The position numbers and the translations under genes are program-made. Below, piece after piece: positions 1 to 11,930 of a stretch of 64,000 nt of DNA. The stretch covers positions 124,001 through 188,000 of the forward strand of contig QXCR01000039.1 in assembly GCA_004380135.1 (NCBI GenBank), written 5' to 3'. Positions within the stretch are counted from its first letter, which is position 1. The number at the start of each line of letters is the position of its first letter. The stretch comes from Stemphylium vesicarium. Taxonomy: Eukaryota > Ascomycota > Dothideomycetes > Pleosporales > Pleosporaceae. The notes under the pieces were generated by a model. It saw nothing but the letters and a program-made list of their open reading frames with translations, had not been told where the DNA came from and did no database searches.

Positions 1-93
1 GTATAAGACTTCTTTTGCTTCGATCCAACGGCCGTCGGTCATCACCTCCCAACACTCGCCCACCACAACCATCACCATCACCATTACCACCAC

Positions 94-1640
94 TCAAGCC
101 TTCTCCACCTCCTTCGCCTCCCTCTTCCTCCGCCATTTAGGCCCCATCTTAATCTCCAAAAACATGAGCGGCAGTAGCAGACAGCAGATACCGCCCCAAA
201 ACGTATATGTCCAGCCATCGCCCCATGCACTCGTCATGCGATCGATGATGGAGACCAAAATAGCCGCAAGCGAGCACCTCACCAGATTCGTACATGCAGT
301 AGCACCAGAGCTACGCGTCTGCAGGATATCGATGTTGAGCGTCATAGTCGTATTGAGAATGCCAATTGACGTCCAACCCAGCAAGATGCCGAGAATAAGC
401 GGGACGGCGATATGCGCTTTAGCCTGGATCGTCCAGCCCCAGGCAATGACGCAAACGATGAAGAGGGAGAGGTAGAAAGGCATGATGCGCAGGCGAGCAT
501 GTTCGATGGTGAAGTTGTCTCCACACCGCTCTTTGATGCGCGCGTACTCCCAATCCAGCATCTTGCCTGTACCCGTGGAGCCGATGATCATACCCGCGCC
601 CACGGGGAGGTAGCACAGCCCAAGTACAGTCTCAGAGAGGTCAGGGTAGATCTTGGCAAATGACGAGGAGATAGTGGCGGTGATGGTGTAGTTTACGGCG
701 TAAACGAGGCCGGTGAAGGTGAGCAAGACGATGACGTCCGGGTACGAAAAGAGCACGAAAGGATTGACGGAATACTTTGATTTAGCTCTTGTCTCCGGGT
801 CGAAAGCTTCTTTTGTAGCTTTGAGGCCGACAATGGGGATGACGGCGCGTTGTAGGCGGGGGACAGGTATGCTACCGTTCCCTGCAATAGAGCGCAGTGT
901 TTCCGGGAGGAAGAGAAGAATGCACACGAGGCAAACAGCCACCATGATAACAATAGACCAGAAGATGGAGCGCCAGCCCAGACCCTGAGATAACGCGCCT
1001 CCAATAGCAGGAGCGATGGCAGGAGCCAGCATAGGACCCAGGTTGAACATGCCAAAGTAGCCTCCTCTTTCCCTGCTCGTAGAGATATCGCCAATGACCC
1101 CGGCGCCCAGAGCAATCGTACTCGCGCTACCGCCCGACTGGAAGCAGCGCAGGAAGAGGAGCAGCCAGAAGTGGTTCGTGGGACAGAGCGCTAGCCCGAT
1201 CGATGAGGCGACGAGGATACCGAGGCAGACCAGGTAGACGAGCCGGCGGCCAAAACGATCGCTGATGGGGCCCCATAGCATAGGGCTGATTCCTTGGAAG
1301 ACCAGGTACACGGTCACGGTTTGGTTGATGTTGTCTACCGACTGGCCAAAGGCGCGAGCGAGTGTGGGGATAGCTGGGAAGTAGATATTCGCAGGCAAAG
1401 GGCTATTTGGGTCGTTAGCTTTCTGGACTTGAATTCCAACAAGAGATGTAATTGGTGGTAGTTGTTTACTGACCTGTAGAACCCCGCCAATGCGACCATG
1501 GCAACAATGATCCATTTCTCTTTGCTTGTATATATACTATACGGTACTTCGACTTCGCCTTCGACCGGTGGTTCAGGTATTATGGCTGCTTCATCGACTG
1601 GCACTGGTTCTTGCTTGTCATCTGTAGGTAACGGCGCCAT
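94..1640 (-). CDS. MFS transporter, QDR-like DHA1 drug:H+ antiporter
   Basis: Two exons, 94-1402 and 1474-1640, joined across a 71-bp intron (donor GTCAGT, branch GCTAAC, acceptor AATAG). The join restores the run FYSPLPANIYFPAIP that is typical of TM1 in fungal 12-TM DHA1 carriers. The product is about 491 aa, a normal length. After a short acidic Pro-rich cytosolic tail come TM1, the loop motif GPISDRFGRR (MFS motif A) and the TM5 stretch LAPAIAPAIGGALSQ (antiporter motif C type). It should act in the plasma membrane, exporting drugs, organic acids or polyamines by proton antiport; the substrate cannot be read from sequence. It is divergent from the purine permease and may share its upstream region. 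Family assignment is firm; the QDR-type subfamily is an inference from TM1 and motif C. Confidence 0.88.
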
Positions 1641-3048
1641 GATTGCGTCACAGGGCAGGCAACAAGCCAGCCAAGATCAGGGTCCAGATAGATCCAACGG
1701 ATGAAACGACGAACAAGAGAAAGACTTGGAAGATCGACAGGGCAAAAGAGAAAGCAAGAGTAGTAGTAGTTGTGGTAGATGAACGAAAGAGAGAGACAAG
1801 ACTCTCAAACAAGGCTTACTTTACGCCCGCAAGCGCATCAACGACGACGCTCTCCCCTCCCCATGATTTAAACCCTAAACTCATCGCAATACTCCGATGA
1901 CCCGCTACCAACAGCCTTTTCGGAGCATCAAGCACCGCCAGCTGAATGGTTGGGCGATGCTTCCCCGTTCCACTTGCACAACCTCTACAATGGAGAGTGG
2001 GAAAGGACCGGCGAGACCGGCGACATATCGGCAAAAGCAGCGCGTCTAGAAAATCAGCCCACAACTAAACCGTTGGGCAGGCAAGAGGAAGGAAAAACAA
2101 GCGCTCCAGCCAGCCAGAGCCAGACTGCGTGCTTCCGATGATCATGTTTGTGTGTGGTGTGCCCACATACTTGGGAAGCTATACTATTGCAACACCTTAT
2201 TTCCCGGTGGGAAGCCCGCAAGCTTCCTTCCTTCGTCATCGCAACCGCGTTAGACTCCGCCGGAGGTGGGGTGCGAAAACGGGGACCAAGCCTAGCCAGA
2301 AGGGAACCGAAACCCGCGCGTTAAGACGACGGTTAAGGGATTGTGGCGGTCGTCGGTCTAGCAGTAGCAGCAATCGTAGCAGGTAGCAAGCAGCGGAGGC
2401 GTTGAAGTGGGCCAAGATCGTCGTGCTCGAGTCCCTCCTCTCCCCGGTCCCCGGTTTCGCGCCCTTGGACTTTGGGTATCGCCCATTTTTTTCTCTTCCC
2501 TGGTAGCTAGCTAGCTTAGCTTTGTTTGTCTTGTCTGATCTGGCCGCGCCGGGTTGCTGCCGATTACGACCTCAAGGGGACGGGTAAGCATGGGGACATG
2601 GTGGTGCTGCTAGTTTCGGTTAACTATTACCCGTTTTCGCGATGGGAAAACATGGGTTGCGGCGGCGGAGAGCGCTGCCGCGCGCCCTAGACGAGCGACC
2701 GAGAAGAAGATTTTTGCTACGGAGTTCAACGCCACCTAGACTGCTTGTTCTCGCCTTTTTCCTTTCTGAAGGAGTCATATTCATGATGGCTAGAGTGGAG
2801 CAAATGATTCAAGTAGGGTACTTATAGCCTCTTTTCTTCGGCTTCACGATACCGAAAGTGAGGCTTCTACCACTAAAATTCGTTTTTTTTTGTGTGTGCT
2901 GCTACTCGACGCCTGCGAGTGGGGGTCGCTGCCACAACGGTTGTTCCTTTACCGCTGTCTCGGGATTACGAAGACCTGACAAACTGCTGCATCATCGGCC
3001 AGTCGCGGCGAAACGGCCATCTGAGGTGTGGGAAGGGAAGCAAAAGAA
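1641..3048. promoter_or_regulatory. Divergent intergenic region, MFS carrier / NCS1 permease
   Basis: This 1.4-kb stretch holds no credible gene; the open frames in it are short, lack homology-like composition and start at non-ATG codons. It must carry the promoters of both flanking transporter genes. A short (AGT)n-like run lies near 1760-1775 and a CTAGCTAGCTTAGC run near 2505-2519. I see no tRNA or transposon. Confidence 0.5.
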
Positions 3049-4669
3049 ATGAGAGGATGCCCTGAGATCGGAGTAGGAAGTAGGAGTGGCGGGGTGGAAA
3101 GAACTCCGTCTGAAGACGACGACGTCAAACGACCCAACTTGGTCGGAGCCGGAAAGTCGGACGAAGATGCCACACTGGGCAAGCAACAGGGTCTCAAGGG
3201 ATGGAGAGGCTTGCTGAATTATCTGGAAGAGAAGGGAGATGTTGAGGTTAGAGGGTGCATGCCGGTTGCTTATGAGGATAGAAGGGAGACGGAGTACTCC
3301 AAGATCTTCACGCTTTGGTTTTGCATGAGTTGCAATCCCCTGCCGTAAGTGGTTTGATTCTACATTCTGGACCAAGTTCAATGATTGACGTCTATACAGG
3401 GTTACGTTTGGTATGGTGGGGACAATGTCGTTCGCGCTCAGTCTGCGCGATGCAGCACTGGTTATCCTCTTCTTCACCCTCGTCTCCACAGTACCAGTAG
3501 CGTACATGTGCACGTGGGGCCCCCGGACTGGCATGCGACAACTCGTCCAAGCGCGTTTCTCCTTTGGGAAGTACTTTGTGTCTCTTCTGATACTGCTCAA
3601 CCTCGCGACTCTGACCGGGTTTTGCGTTGTCGACAGTGTCATTGGTGGATCGGCATTGTCTGCAGTGCAAGACGGGACGACGATCAATGCTACTGTTGGC
3701 ATTGTCATCATTGCTATACTGTCGTTGGTCATCTCCTTCTGCGGGTTTGGTGTTCTGCACCACTATGAGCGATGGGCGTGGATACCGGCCCTGATTGCAC
3801 TCATCATCGCGGCGGGATGTGGAGGACAGGATCTCCGCCATCAAAGTGCGGCGCCAGCTGCGACAGCCTCGCAGGTACTTTCGTTTGGTGGTTTGGTGGC
3901 CAGCTTCATGCTTCCGTGGGCAGCATTGGCAAGCGACTTCTCCACTTACATGCACCCCAAGGCACCCCCGCTGCGAATCGCATTATACACGTACGCTGGT
4001 CTCGCAGTTCCGACGATCCTCTTAATGACACTGGGTGCAGCCATGGGCGGCGCGACCCCCAACATAGCCTCGTGGCAAGCCGGCTATGACGTCAATGCAG
4101 CAAGCGGTGTTCTGGCAGCCATGCTACGCCCAGCAGGAGGCTTCGGGCGCTTCGTCACTGTGGTTCTGGCATTCAGCATGCTGGGCAATCTGTCGGCGAC
4201 CATGTACAGTGTCACACTGAACCTGCAGATGCTCTTTCCCTGGCTCTTCCGGGTCCCGCGCATTGTCTTCAGCATCATCATCACTGGCATTGTCATTGGC
4301 GTTGCTGTCGAGGCAGCAAAGAGCTTCTTCCTAAATCTCGAAAACTTCATTGGAGTGATCGGGTACTGGAGCTCTGCGTTCATCGGCATCATGCTCGTCG
4401 AGCACCTCCTGTTCCGGGGCGGAAGCTTCGCAGCCTACACCGAGCATGTAGATGCATGGGACGATGGGAAAAAACTTCCGGTCGGTCTCGCGGCGCTCGG
4501 CGCGTTCCTACTGTCTTTCGGGCTAATCGTGCCTTGTATGGGGCAGACGTGGTGGACAGGACCCATTGCGGAAACTACGGGCGACATCGGACTGGAGGTG
4601 GCTGTGGTGCTGTCGGCGCTTTTGTACGTACCCTTGAGGTTATGGGAGAAGAGGATATGTGGGCGATGA
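3049..4669 (+). CDS. NCS1-family purine/cytosine permease (Fcy2-like)
   Basis: Exons 3049-3344 and 3400-4669, with a 55-bp intron (GTAAGT...CTATACAG), give about 521 aa. The first ATG in frame is at 3049; the frame is open a little further up but only from a GTG. The N-terminal tail contains EVRGCMPVAYEDR followed by IFTLWFCMSCNPLP, which matches the conserved entry into TM1 of fungal Fcy2-type carriers. Later segments include GPRTGMRQLVQARFSFG and WAALASDFSTYMHP, both typical of the family. About twelve membrane spans are expected. It should import cytosine, adenine, guanine or hypoxanthine by proton symport at the plasma membrane. Family is clear; exact substrate is not. It is followed by the peroxisomal carrier on the same strand, with no sign of shared regulation. 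Confidence 0.9.
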
Positions 4670-5067
4670 CCGGGGTAGCCTCCCTGTAGCTTCCCGTAGC
4701 GCAGCTGATGATGCAACTACTCAGCTATGCGACAAGACTTTTGACGACTTGCTAAAGAATAGCGCATCATGTGGACGAGATTGCACATGTTGATGTTTCG
4801 TGGAGAATTACCAAAAGCGACTAGCCCGGGGGAACTTGTTGCCTCGGTTGTACCGCCTACCCCGGGAATGGCTGGTGACGTTCACAAGCCAGCCGGAGCC
4901 GCAGCTCAAATGCGGAGACGCAAACCAGTGTTGGTGACGGAGGAGACATTTTCTTTTTGATACCTCTTCTCTCTCCACACCACCGTTCCTTTTTCTTCCA
5001 AACGACCGCCTCTACGCCTGTGACTCTGAATAATCCGACGAACCCCGCCTGCGACTCCGCCCCCGTC
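4670..5067. other. Intergenic, 398 bp
   Basis: Promoter and 5' leader of the peroxisomal carrier. A CT-rich stretch with CTCTCTCC lies near 4970-4977. No gene or RNA seen. Confidence 0.4.
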
Positions 5068-6218
5068 ATGTCTCAAACCCAGGAAAAGGCGCAGGAGAAG
5101 CTCTCCGAGTCGACTTCGTCGGTGCCGCAGAGCACAGCGGCCCAGCAGAGCGACAATGTCGCGCATGCGCTCGCTGGTGCTGGAGGAGGACTGCTGTCTA
5201 TGGCTTTGACGTAGGCGAGGTCAAAAGTTTGCTGTGCGCACAACACTGACGGCGTGCAGCTACCCTCTCATCACCCTCTCCACCCGCGCCCAGGTCGAAT
5301 CCAAGCGTGCTCAGTCATCCACGCTCAATGCTGCGCGACGCATTATCAACCGGGAGGGCGTCACCGGCCTGTATGCGGGCATGGAGTCTGCCCTCTTCGG
5401 CATCAGCGTCACCAACTTTGTGTACTACTACTGTACGTCATATCCATGACTTTCGCAGTAGGAATCGCATATTGACATTATCTAGGGTATGAATGGACCC
5501 GCTCCTTCTTCGAAAAGGCCGCCCTCAAAGCCGGTCGCGCCTCCTCCAAGCTCACCACGGTCGAGTCCATGATTGCGGGCGCCATCGCCGGTAGCGCCAC
5601 CGTCTTGATGACGAACCCCATCTGGGTTGTCAACACCCGTATGACCACGCGCAAGTCAGAGTCCTCGGATGAATCGCTCCCGGGCGCGCCTACGCCCACA
5701 CAAAAGGCGCCCTCCACCCTCGGCACCCTCTTCGCCCTGATCCGCGACGAGGGTTTCGCGCGTCTGTTTTCCGGTGTCATGCCGGCTCTGGTGCTAGTCA
5801 TCAACCCCATTCTACAATATACCGTATTCGAGCAGTTGAAGCAGATGCTTGAGAAGAGGAGACGCGTCACACCCAAGGATGCTTTCTACCTCGGTGCCCT
5901 GGGCAAGTTGCTGGCCACAAGCATCACCTACCCTTACATCACTGTTAAGAGCAGGATGCACGTCGCAGGCAGGGACGGTCCTAGGGAGAACATGATGACC
6001 ACCTTTAGGAGGATCATCAACGAGGAGGGCTACACTGGCTTGTACGGAGGTATGTTGGCTTTCGATATGACCAAAACACAGGAACTGACATGTGGACAGG
6101 CATCGGACCCAAGGTCACTCAAAGTGTCATCACCGCTGCCTTCCTCTTCGCCTTCAAGGACGCCCTTTACGCATACACTGTTCAGGCACGCAAGAAGCTC
6201 GCCATGCGCAGGGCGTAA
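5068..6218 (+). CDS. ANT1: Peroxisomal adenine nucleotide carrier (Ant1/PMP47 type)
   Basis: Four exons, 5068-5210, 5260-5432, 5486-6049 and 6100-6218, give 332 aa. All introns are about 50 bp and each join restores a known segment. Three mitochondrial-carrier repeats are present with signatures YPLITLSTRAQ, NPIWVVNTRM and YPYITVKSRM; the serine/threonine-Arg form of the signature is typical of the PMP47/Ant1 group, not of mitochondrial ADP/ATP carriers. Repeats end in GLYAGM, ARLFSGVMPAL and GLYGGIGPK. The function is exchange of cytosolic ATP for AMP across the peroxisomal membrane, feeding acyl-CoA activation for beta-oxidation. Length matches the family (about 310-340 aa). The start at 5068 is the first ATG in the exon. 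Confidence 0.88.
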
Positions 6219-6829
6219 ATCAGCGCCTCGCCTACCCCGCCAAGTCAAGACAATCCGACTATACCGGAGCTTCATGCCCCGCATTCAATTTGGCTGGCCT
6301 ATCCAACACCAAGACGCTCTATCGAACTTGATAAGCGCACAAGTTGTAAGTACGATGGATGCGATTGGAAGATCGCATCTCGACCGTGGTCACCACAAAA
6401 TGTATATACCCCAGAATTCAGAATCACTCGCGCAACTTTCATGATTGGATATCCGAAGCACACATGTGAACTGCAATTGTCTTTTGTGCGGGCCCGATGG
6501 ACTTTTACATCTTGAAACGGCTTGCTTCCCGTCTCTCCGCTAGCCCACCATCGCACATCCATATCTGTACTACCCGCTGCGGGGCATTTACTCTAATCGG
6601 ACATAATATGTGCCAGACCGCGAAATCCACCACTGATGTCACAAATGCTCCTTTGACATGTAGCTAAGGCGTGCAATGACAAGCCATCCGAGATGGATCA
6701 CTGCGAATGCATGCAGGTACAAAAGGCGAAGTCTACCACCCTGACATTTTCATTTCCAAAATATTCTGTTCCAGATCCGAGCAATACATCGTGTCTAAAA
6801 CTTGACATTGTCAAGGATAGAACTCAGAC
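6219..6829. other. Intergenic, 611 bp
   Basis: 3' flank of the carrier and 5' flank of the oxidoreductase. Short open frames here have no recognisable content. Confidence 0.4.
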
Positions 6830-8190
6830 ATGAGTGAGGATCAGCAGCAACCGTTTACGCTTCGATGGGGTATCTTAGGTGCGTTCGTAAAGCGGCATTC
6901 CAAGTCCGCCATCCAACCAACTGAACTAACTCAATCATACAGGGCCGGGAAACATAGCAACAAGTATTTCATCGCCTATGCTCCTCCCCCAAACTTCAAT
7001 ATTCTGACTCCATCCCCCCAGCCTTCACAAAAGACCTCCTCATCGACCCCCGCACCCGCAACGCCCACGACATCCGCCACGAAGTCGTCGCAGCTGCATC
7101 ATCCACCTCATCAACCCGCGCCCGCGACTTCCTGACCGGCGTCGGCGCCCCCAGCACCGCAAAAGCATACGGATCCTACGCCGAACTCGCGCAAGACGAA
7201 AACGTAGACATCATCTACATCGCCACGCCCCACAGCCACCACTACCAACACACGCGCCTCGCTCTCGAATCCGGAAAACACGTCCTCGTCGAGAAACCCA
7301 TCACCGTGACGGCTGCGCAATGCCGCGTCCTGCGGCATCTCGCTGCGGAGAAGAAGAGGTTCATGATGGAAGCCATGTGGACGCGGTTTTTCCCGCTGAG
7401 CCGAGAAGTCTGTGATGTGATCAAGTCCGGAAAGATAGGACACGTGAAGCGCGTTTTTGCTGATTTCAGCTTCTGGAATGATGTTGAGAAGGAGTTTGGT
7501 AGTGAGCATCGTATGGTGAATTGTGAGTTGGCGGGGGGTGCGTTGTTGGATTTGGGCGTGTATAGTTTGGTGTGGGTGTTTATGGCATTATACAACAACG
7601 GCAATAGAAATGAGAACCAGACGGCCAAAGAAAACACGATTGGACAACAGGGCGAGAAAAAGGAGGAGGAAATAGACCCCATCGTCACCAGCGCAGTAAC
7701 AAGATACGCCCTTACAGGCGCAGACGAAACCACGACCGTCCTCCTCCACTTCCCAGATTCAACAGGAGGAGGCCACGGCATAGCAACAACAAGCATCCAA
7801 GTCGCCACCACCCCCAACACAACCCACCCTTTCTCAGACGCAATACGCATCCAAGCCACCCTCGGCGACCTAACAATCGACTACGCGCCCCGTCCCCGCA
7901 CCTACACCCTAATCCCCGCGCAAAACGCCAAGAGAGGCAAACCCGCATCTTTCGAGTACGAAGTCGTTGACAAGTTTCAAGATATTCCCGGGGGTGGCCA
8001 TGGTATGTTTTGGGAGGCGGATGAGTGTGCGCGATGCATTCGGGAGGGCAGGCTGGAGAGTGAGATTCTTGGGCTCGAAGAGACGGAGGCTATTATGAGG
8101 GTTTTGGATCGGGTTAGAGCGCAGGGCGGGGTGGTGTATCCGGAGAAGATTGAGAGTTTGGAGTTTCCGGTTGGGGGGTCGGGCGTGTGA
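6830..8190 (+). CDS. Gfo/Idh/MocA oxidoreductase, dihydrodiol / D-xylose dehydrogenase-like
   Basis: Exons 6830-6878, 6943-6963 and 7022-8190 give 412 aa. The middle exon is only 21 nt, yet its use rebuilds the nucleotide-binding start RWGILGPGNIATTFTKDLL. This Gly-rich turn, followed by DIIYIATPHSHHY and HVLVEKPITV, is the standard Rossmann layout with the catalytic Lys in EKP. The C-terminal half is the alpha/beta dimerisation domain, with GGALLDLGVYSLVW. Family members oxidise trans-dihydrodiols or, in fungi, D-xylose using NADP+. The region near residues 205-225 (NRNENQTAKENTIGQQ) is a hydrophilic insertion. Enzyme class is well supported; substrate is uncertain. Confidence 0.85.
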
Positions 8191-8710
8191 AGCGTGTGAA
8201 GGAGGGCTAGGCGCACGTATTCGAGACTAACCCAGCATCTGATTGCATTACGTCAAGAATGATTTGAAGGGTTTCTTTTATGATGGTTTTTTTCGGAGCA
8301 CTGAATATAAAATGACATCTCATGCAGATGGATCTCACTATTGCGGTTTCAGTACAAAGGCCGAGAAGGCTCCTTCTGTGCGGCTCCCTTGGTATGGTAT
8401 TAGTGCCTAGTCTGTCTCAAGTCGTCATGTAGGAGACGAAAATCCGATAAGCGAAAGTATGACACGACATCTAGCCGCATTCCCCGCAGCTCATGTTCAA
8501 TGACAAAATAGGTTTAGCTACCCCGCGCCAGCGAGCCTTCTAACTTTGGAACCTTGGGAGGTTCCCAGGTTCGACCCGGGTTGTTGACTTACACGACTCC
8601 CAATCCGCAACGCTAAAATCGATCGTGAAACCTCGGAAAACTTTGGCAACACCTCATTCTTGGTTAATGCCCGCCTCGGGCGCCTTGCGCGAAATTACGT
8701 TATCTTTTCC
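8191..8710. other. Intergenic, 520 bp
   Basis: 3' flank of the oxidoreductase and upstream of the HET gene. It contains the perfect hairpin GGAACCTTGGGAGGTTCC near 8548-8565, followed by a run that resembles a tRNA B-box but does not fold as a tRNA arm. Nothing else is seen. Confidence 0.4.
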
Positions 8711-11700
8711 ATGCGTCTTTTGCAGTCTCAGAGTGCGGATAGCTTCAGCCTTGTCGAGTACCTGGGCAACCAAACCCCGCCGTATGCCATTCTTTCCCAT
8801 ACTTGGGGTGCAAGCCACGAAGAAGTCACGTACAAGGACCTGCTCAACAACGCGGGCAAAAGCAAAATCGGATATGGCAAGCTTATCTTCTGCAAAGAGC
8901 AAGCTGCGAAGGATGGCCTCTATCACTTCTGGATCGATACCTGCTGCATCGATAAGTCTAGCAGTGCAGAGCTCACTGAATCTATCAATTCCATGTTCAG
9001 CTGGTATCGTAAGGCTTCGAAATGCTATGTGTACCTCTCTGATGTCTCAAGTGCTCGGGGCAGCGTGGCGTTTCAAGAAAGTAGATGGTTCACCCGAGGA
9101 TGGACACTGCAAGAGCTCCTTGCTCCAAAGTGCGTCCAGTTCTTTTCCAAGGAGGGAGATCTGCTCGGAGACAAGCATTTGCGTACGCAGGAGATCTCTC
9201 AAATCACTGGTATACAAGAGGCAGCCCTCCAGAACCTGGACATCTCTCAGTTCAGTTTCGAAGAGCGAATGGCGTGGGCTAAAGGACGAGACACAACGCG
9301 CGAGGAAGACTGGGTGTATTCCCTATTGGGAATTTTCGACATCCATATGCCACTTATCTATAGCGAGGGCAAAAAGAAGGCGCTCAAGCGACTGCAGAGA
9401 GAGTTCAGACATATGTCGAAAAATTCGGCAGATGATTCAGCAGATGATTCAGCAGATGATTCGATATCAAACTCCAAGGTCTGCAGTCCCGCCAAAATCC
9501 ACAACTGGTTGTCTCCACCAGATCCTTCAGTGAACTATCAGAAGGCGCTTAGACAGCGTCAACCGGATACGGGCTTCTGGTTCTTGGGAGGAGAACGATA
9601 TGCGACCTGGAAGACAGGTCTTGCCTCACTGTTGTGGCTCTACGGTATCCCAGGCTGCGGCAAAACCATCTTAAGCTCCACTATTGTACAAGACATCTCG
9701 CAACATTGCCACCTCAAACCCAGCTATGCGGTCGCTTACTTCTACTTCGACTTCAACACCATACAGAAACAAGATGCTGAGAAAATGTTGCGCTCGTTAG
9801 TTTACCAATTGTCACAGCAAACGGTCGGCATTCCTGCAGGCATCAAAGATATCTTCACCTCTCATGAATTTGGGAGGCAAACGCCAACACTCGAAGCGCT
9901 TCTTCAGGCAGTACGCAACTCTATCAATCATTTCTCGCAAGTATACATCGTACTAGATGCGTTAGGTGAGTTCTTTACGCACACATGTCATTTAAGACAA
10001 ATATACTAACTCCCTATGTTACCTCTTATAGATGAGTGCAACCAACGAGTCGAACTTTTGAGGATGCTTGAAGCTATGACTGGCTGGGGATTCCCAAATC
10101 TGCGCATCGTTCTAACCAGCAGGCGAGAACGAGATATCGAAATCTCAATAGAGGGATTTGTTAGTCCACAGAATAAAATTTGCCTCGAGAGCGATCTGGT
10201 TGATGGGGACATACAACACTATGTCCGACAACGCCTCTGTGATGATAAAAGCTTGAGTAAGTGGGGAAAGGATGAAGCTCTCCGAACAGAGGTTGAAATA
10301 TCACTTATGAAGGGAGCCAAGGGAATGTACGTCTCATGAGATGGATTTGTGCTCCCGATGTTAATCGCCTTGCAGGTTTAGGTGGGCTGTTTGCCAGCTA
10401 GATACGCTGGGAAAGTGTCGTAATCGACTATCGTTACACAAAGCACTCGCTACCCTACCAGCTAATCTGGATGAAACCTATGAACAGATCCTGGACAATA
10501 TTCCTGAACAGGATTGCGAGTACGCCATACGCATTCTACGATGGTTGGTGTTTTCGGAACGACCGCTTTTAGTAGACGAGATTGCGGAAGCCATTGCTAT
10601 TGACGTCTCACGAGAAACCGCATTCGATCGATCAGAAGTGCTAGAAGATCCATTAGACGCACTTGAGATCTGTTCTAGCCTTGTTACTGTTGCAACAGAC
10701 ACCATCACAAATCCAAAGGAGCCACAGAGGATATTTGTCCTTGCACACTATTCTGTCGAAGAATACCTCGTCTCAGACAGGATACATCGAGGTCAAGCAG
10801 CGCGCTACGGTATGAAAGCTGCAGAGTGCCACAGCGACATAGCCTTGGCGTGCCTAGGATATCTCGAGCAGTTCCATAGCCCCGAGCCTATCAAAGAGAG
10901 AACCCTGCGGGAGTGCAAGCTAGCAGATTACTCGGCGAGGTTCTGGTTTATTCATGCTCGGCAGGCCGGGGACCAGGATACAAAAACAAGCCAAGCTGTT
11001 TTCCAAATGTTTTCACGGAATATCACCGTGTATCTGAACTGGCTCCGAATATCAGAGCTTTACGGATTCTCCAGACTCTTCGACGGAAAGCCCAGTCCGC
11101 TTTACTGTGCAGCAATGCTCGGCCTGGAGAAAGTAGTGAAGTTCCTACTCGAAAAAAATGCCAGTGCCAACACACGGAGTGAACAGCATGGCCGCGTACT
11201 TCAGCCAGTTCGGAATGAGGGTTACGAGCAGATTTTGAAGATACTGCTAGGTAATCATTCGGTCATCAATACACAGGGCGGGTTCTTGGGTAACGCACTG
11301 CACGCCGCTGTCGGGCATGGACACACAGGAACGGCCACGTTGCTGCTCAACAGAGGTGCAGATCCTAACAGTATTTCTTGGAGAGGTCAAACTCCTTTAC
11401 ATTGTATACAATACGGCCGTCCAGGGAGCGCAGTCTTAGTTCGAACACTTGTGTCCAAAGGGGCGGGTCCATCTTGTCGTAACCAATCCCAAGAAACTCC
11501 GCTGCACCATGCCAGTAAAGCCGGTGATTTGGAATCAGTCAAAATCCTGCTCTCATCAGGTGCACATGCTGCTCTGACAGACGACTTCGGCTGCAACGCA
11601 CTCCATACTGCAGTCCAAAGTGGAAGTCTTGAGACCCTGGTCGCCATTCATGAGACCAAAGAAGCGAGAGCGGCGAATCTCATGGCTTCTGTTGACACAA

Positions 11701-11930
11701 AAGGTCAAAACGCATTGCATCATTTGTTCAGAAGCCGGGTGTACAAGCTTGAGATAGTCCGCTTCCTATTATACCGAGGAGTGAATGCTTCAGCGTTTGA
11801 TGATAATGGCATATCACCGCTGGAACTCTTCATGGAGATGGAAGGTGATATGGACATCGACGTCTTCAGAACCCTCCTGAGCTTTCAAGACAGCGCTTCG
11901 CACGTCAACCGCATTGGACAAAATCTTTGA
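8711..11930 (+). CDS. HET-NACHT-ankyrin protein (STAND-type), 3' end interrupted by TGA
   Basis: Exons 8711-9965, 10032-10326 and 10376-11930 give 1034 aa. The frame is open from 8660, but the first ATG is 8711 and starts MRLLQ, the usual beginning of HET proteins. Order of domains: HET domain (residues about 20-230; YAILSHTWG, FWIDTCCIDK, RGWTLQELLAP, YSLLGIF), a (SADD)3 hinge, NACHT NTPase with P-loop GIPGCGKT at residues 312-319 and Walker B VLDALDE completed by splicing of intron 1, then ankyrin repeats from about residue 760. Such proteins act in heterokaryon incompatibility or innate self/non-self recognition in the cytosol; the ankyrin part senses and HET triggers cell death. The reading frame continues in phase for 65 codons past the TGA with further ankyrin sequence (see separate entry). 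Confidence 0.88.
9428..9462 (+). repeat. 12-bp tandem repeat coding for (SADD)n hinge
   Basis: Three near-perfect copies of GCAGATGATTCA in frame encode SADDSADDSADDS. The repeat sits between the HET domain and the NACHT domain and keeps the frame whatever the copy number, so linker length could vary between strains. Confidence 0.9.

Noticed and set aside
2992..3955. Long minus-strand open frames (246 and 187 codons) at the start of the NCS1 permease gene.
   Set aside because: They are antisense to clear permease coding sequence and lack protein-like content.
8540..8590. A tRNA-like stretch with a B-box-like GGTTCGACCC.
   Set aside because: The flanking five bases on each side do not pair as a T stem and no acceptor or anticodon stem can be found on either strand; the only firm structure is a short hairpin.
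8625..9533. A 302-codon plus-strand frame overlapping the HET domain.
   Set aside because: Different phase from the HET motifs; Ser/Arg-rich composition typical of a shadow frame.
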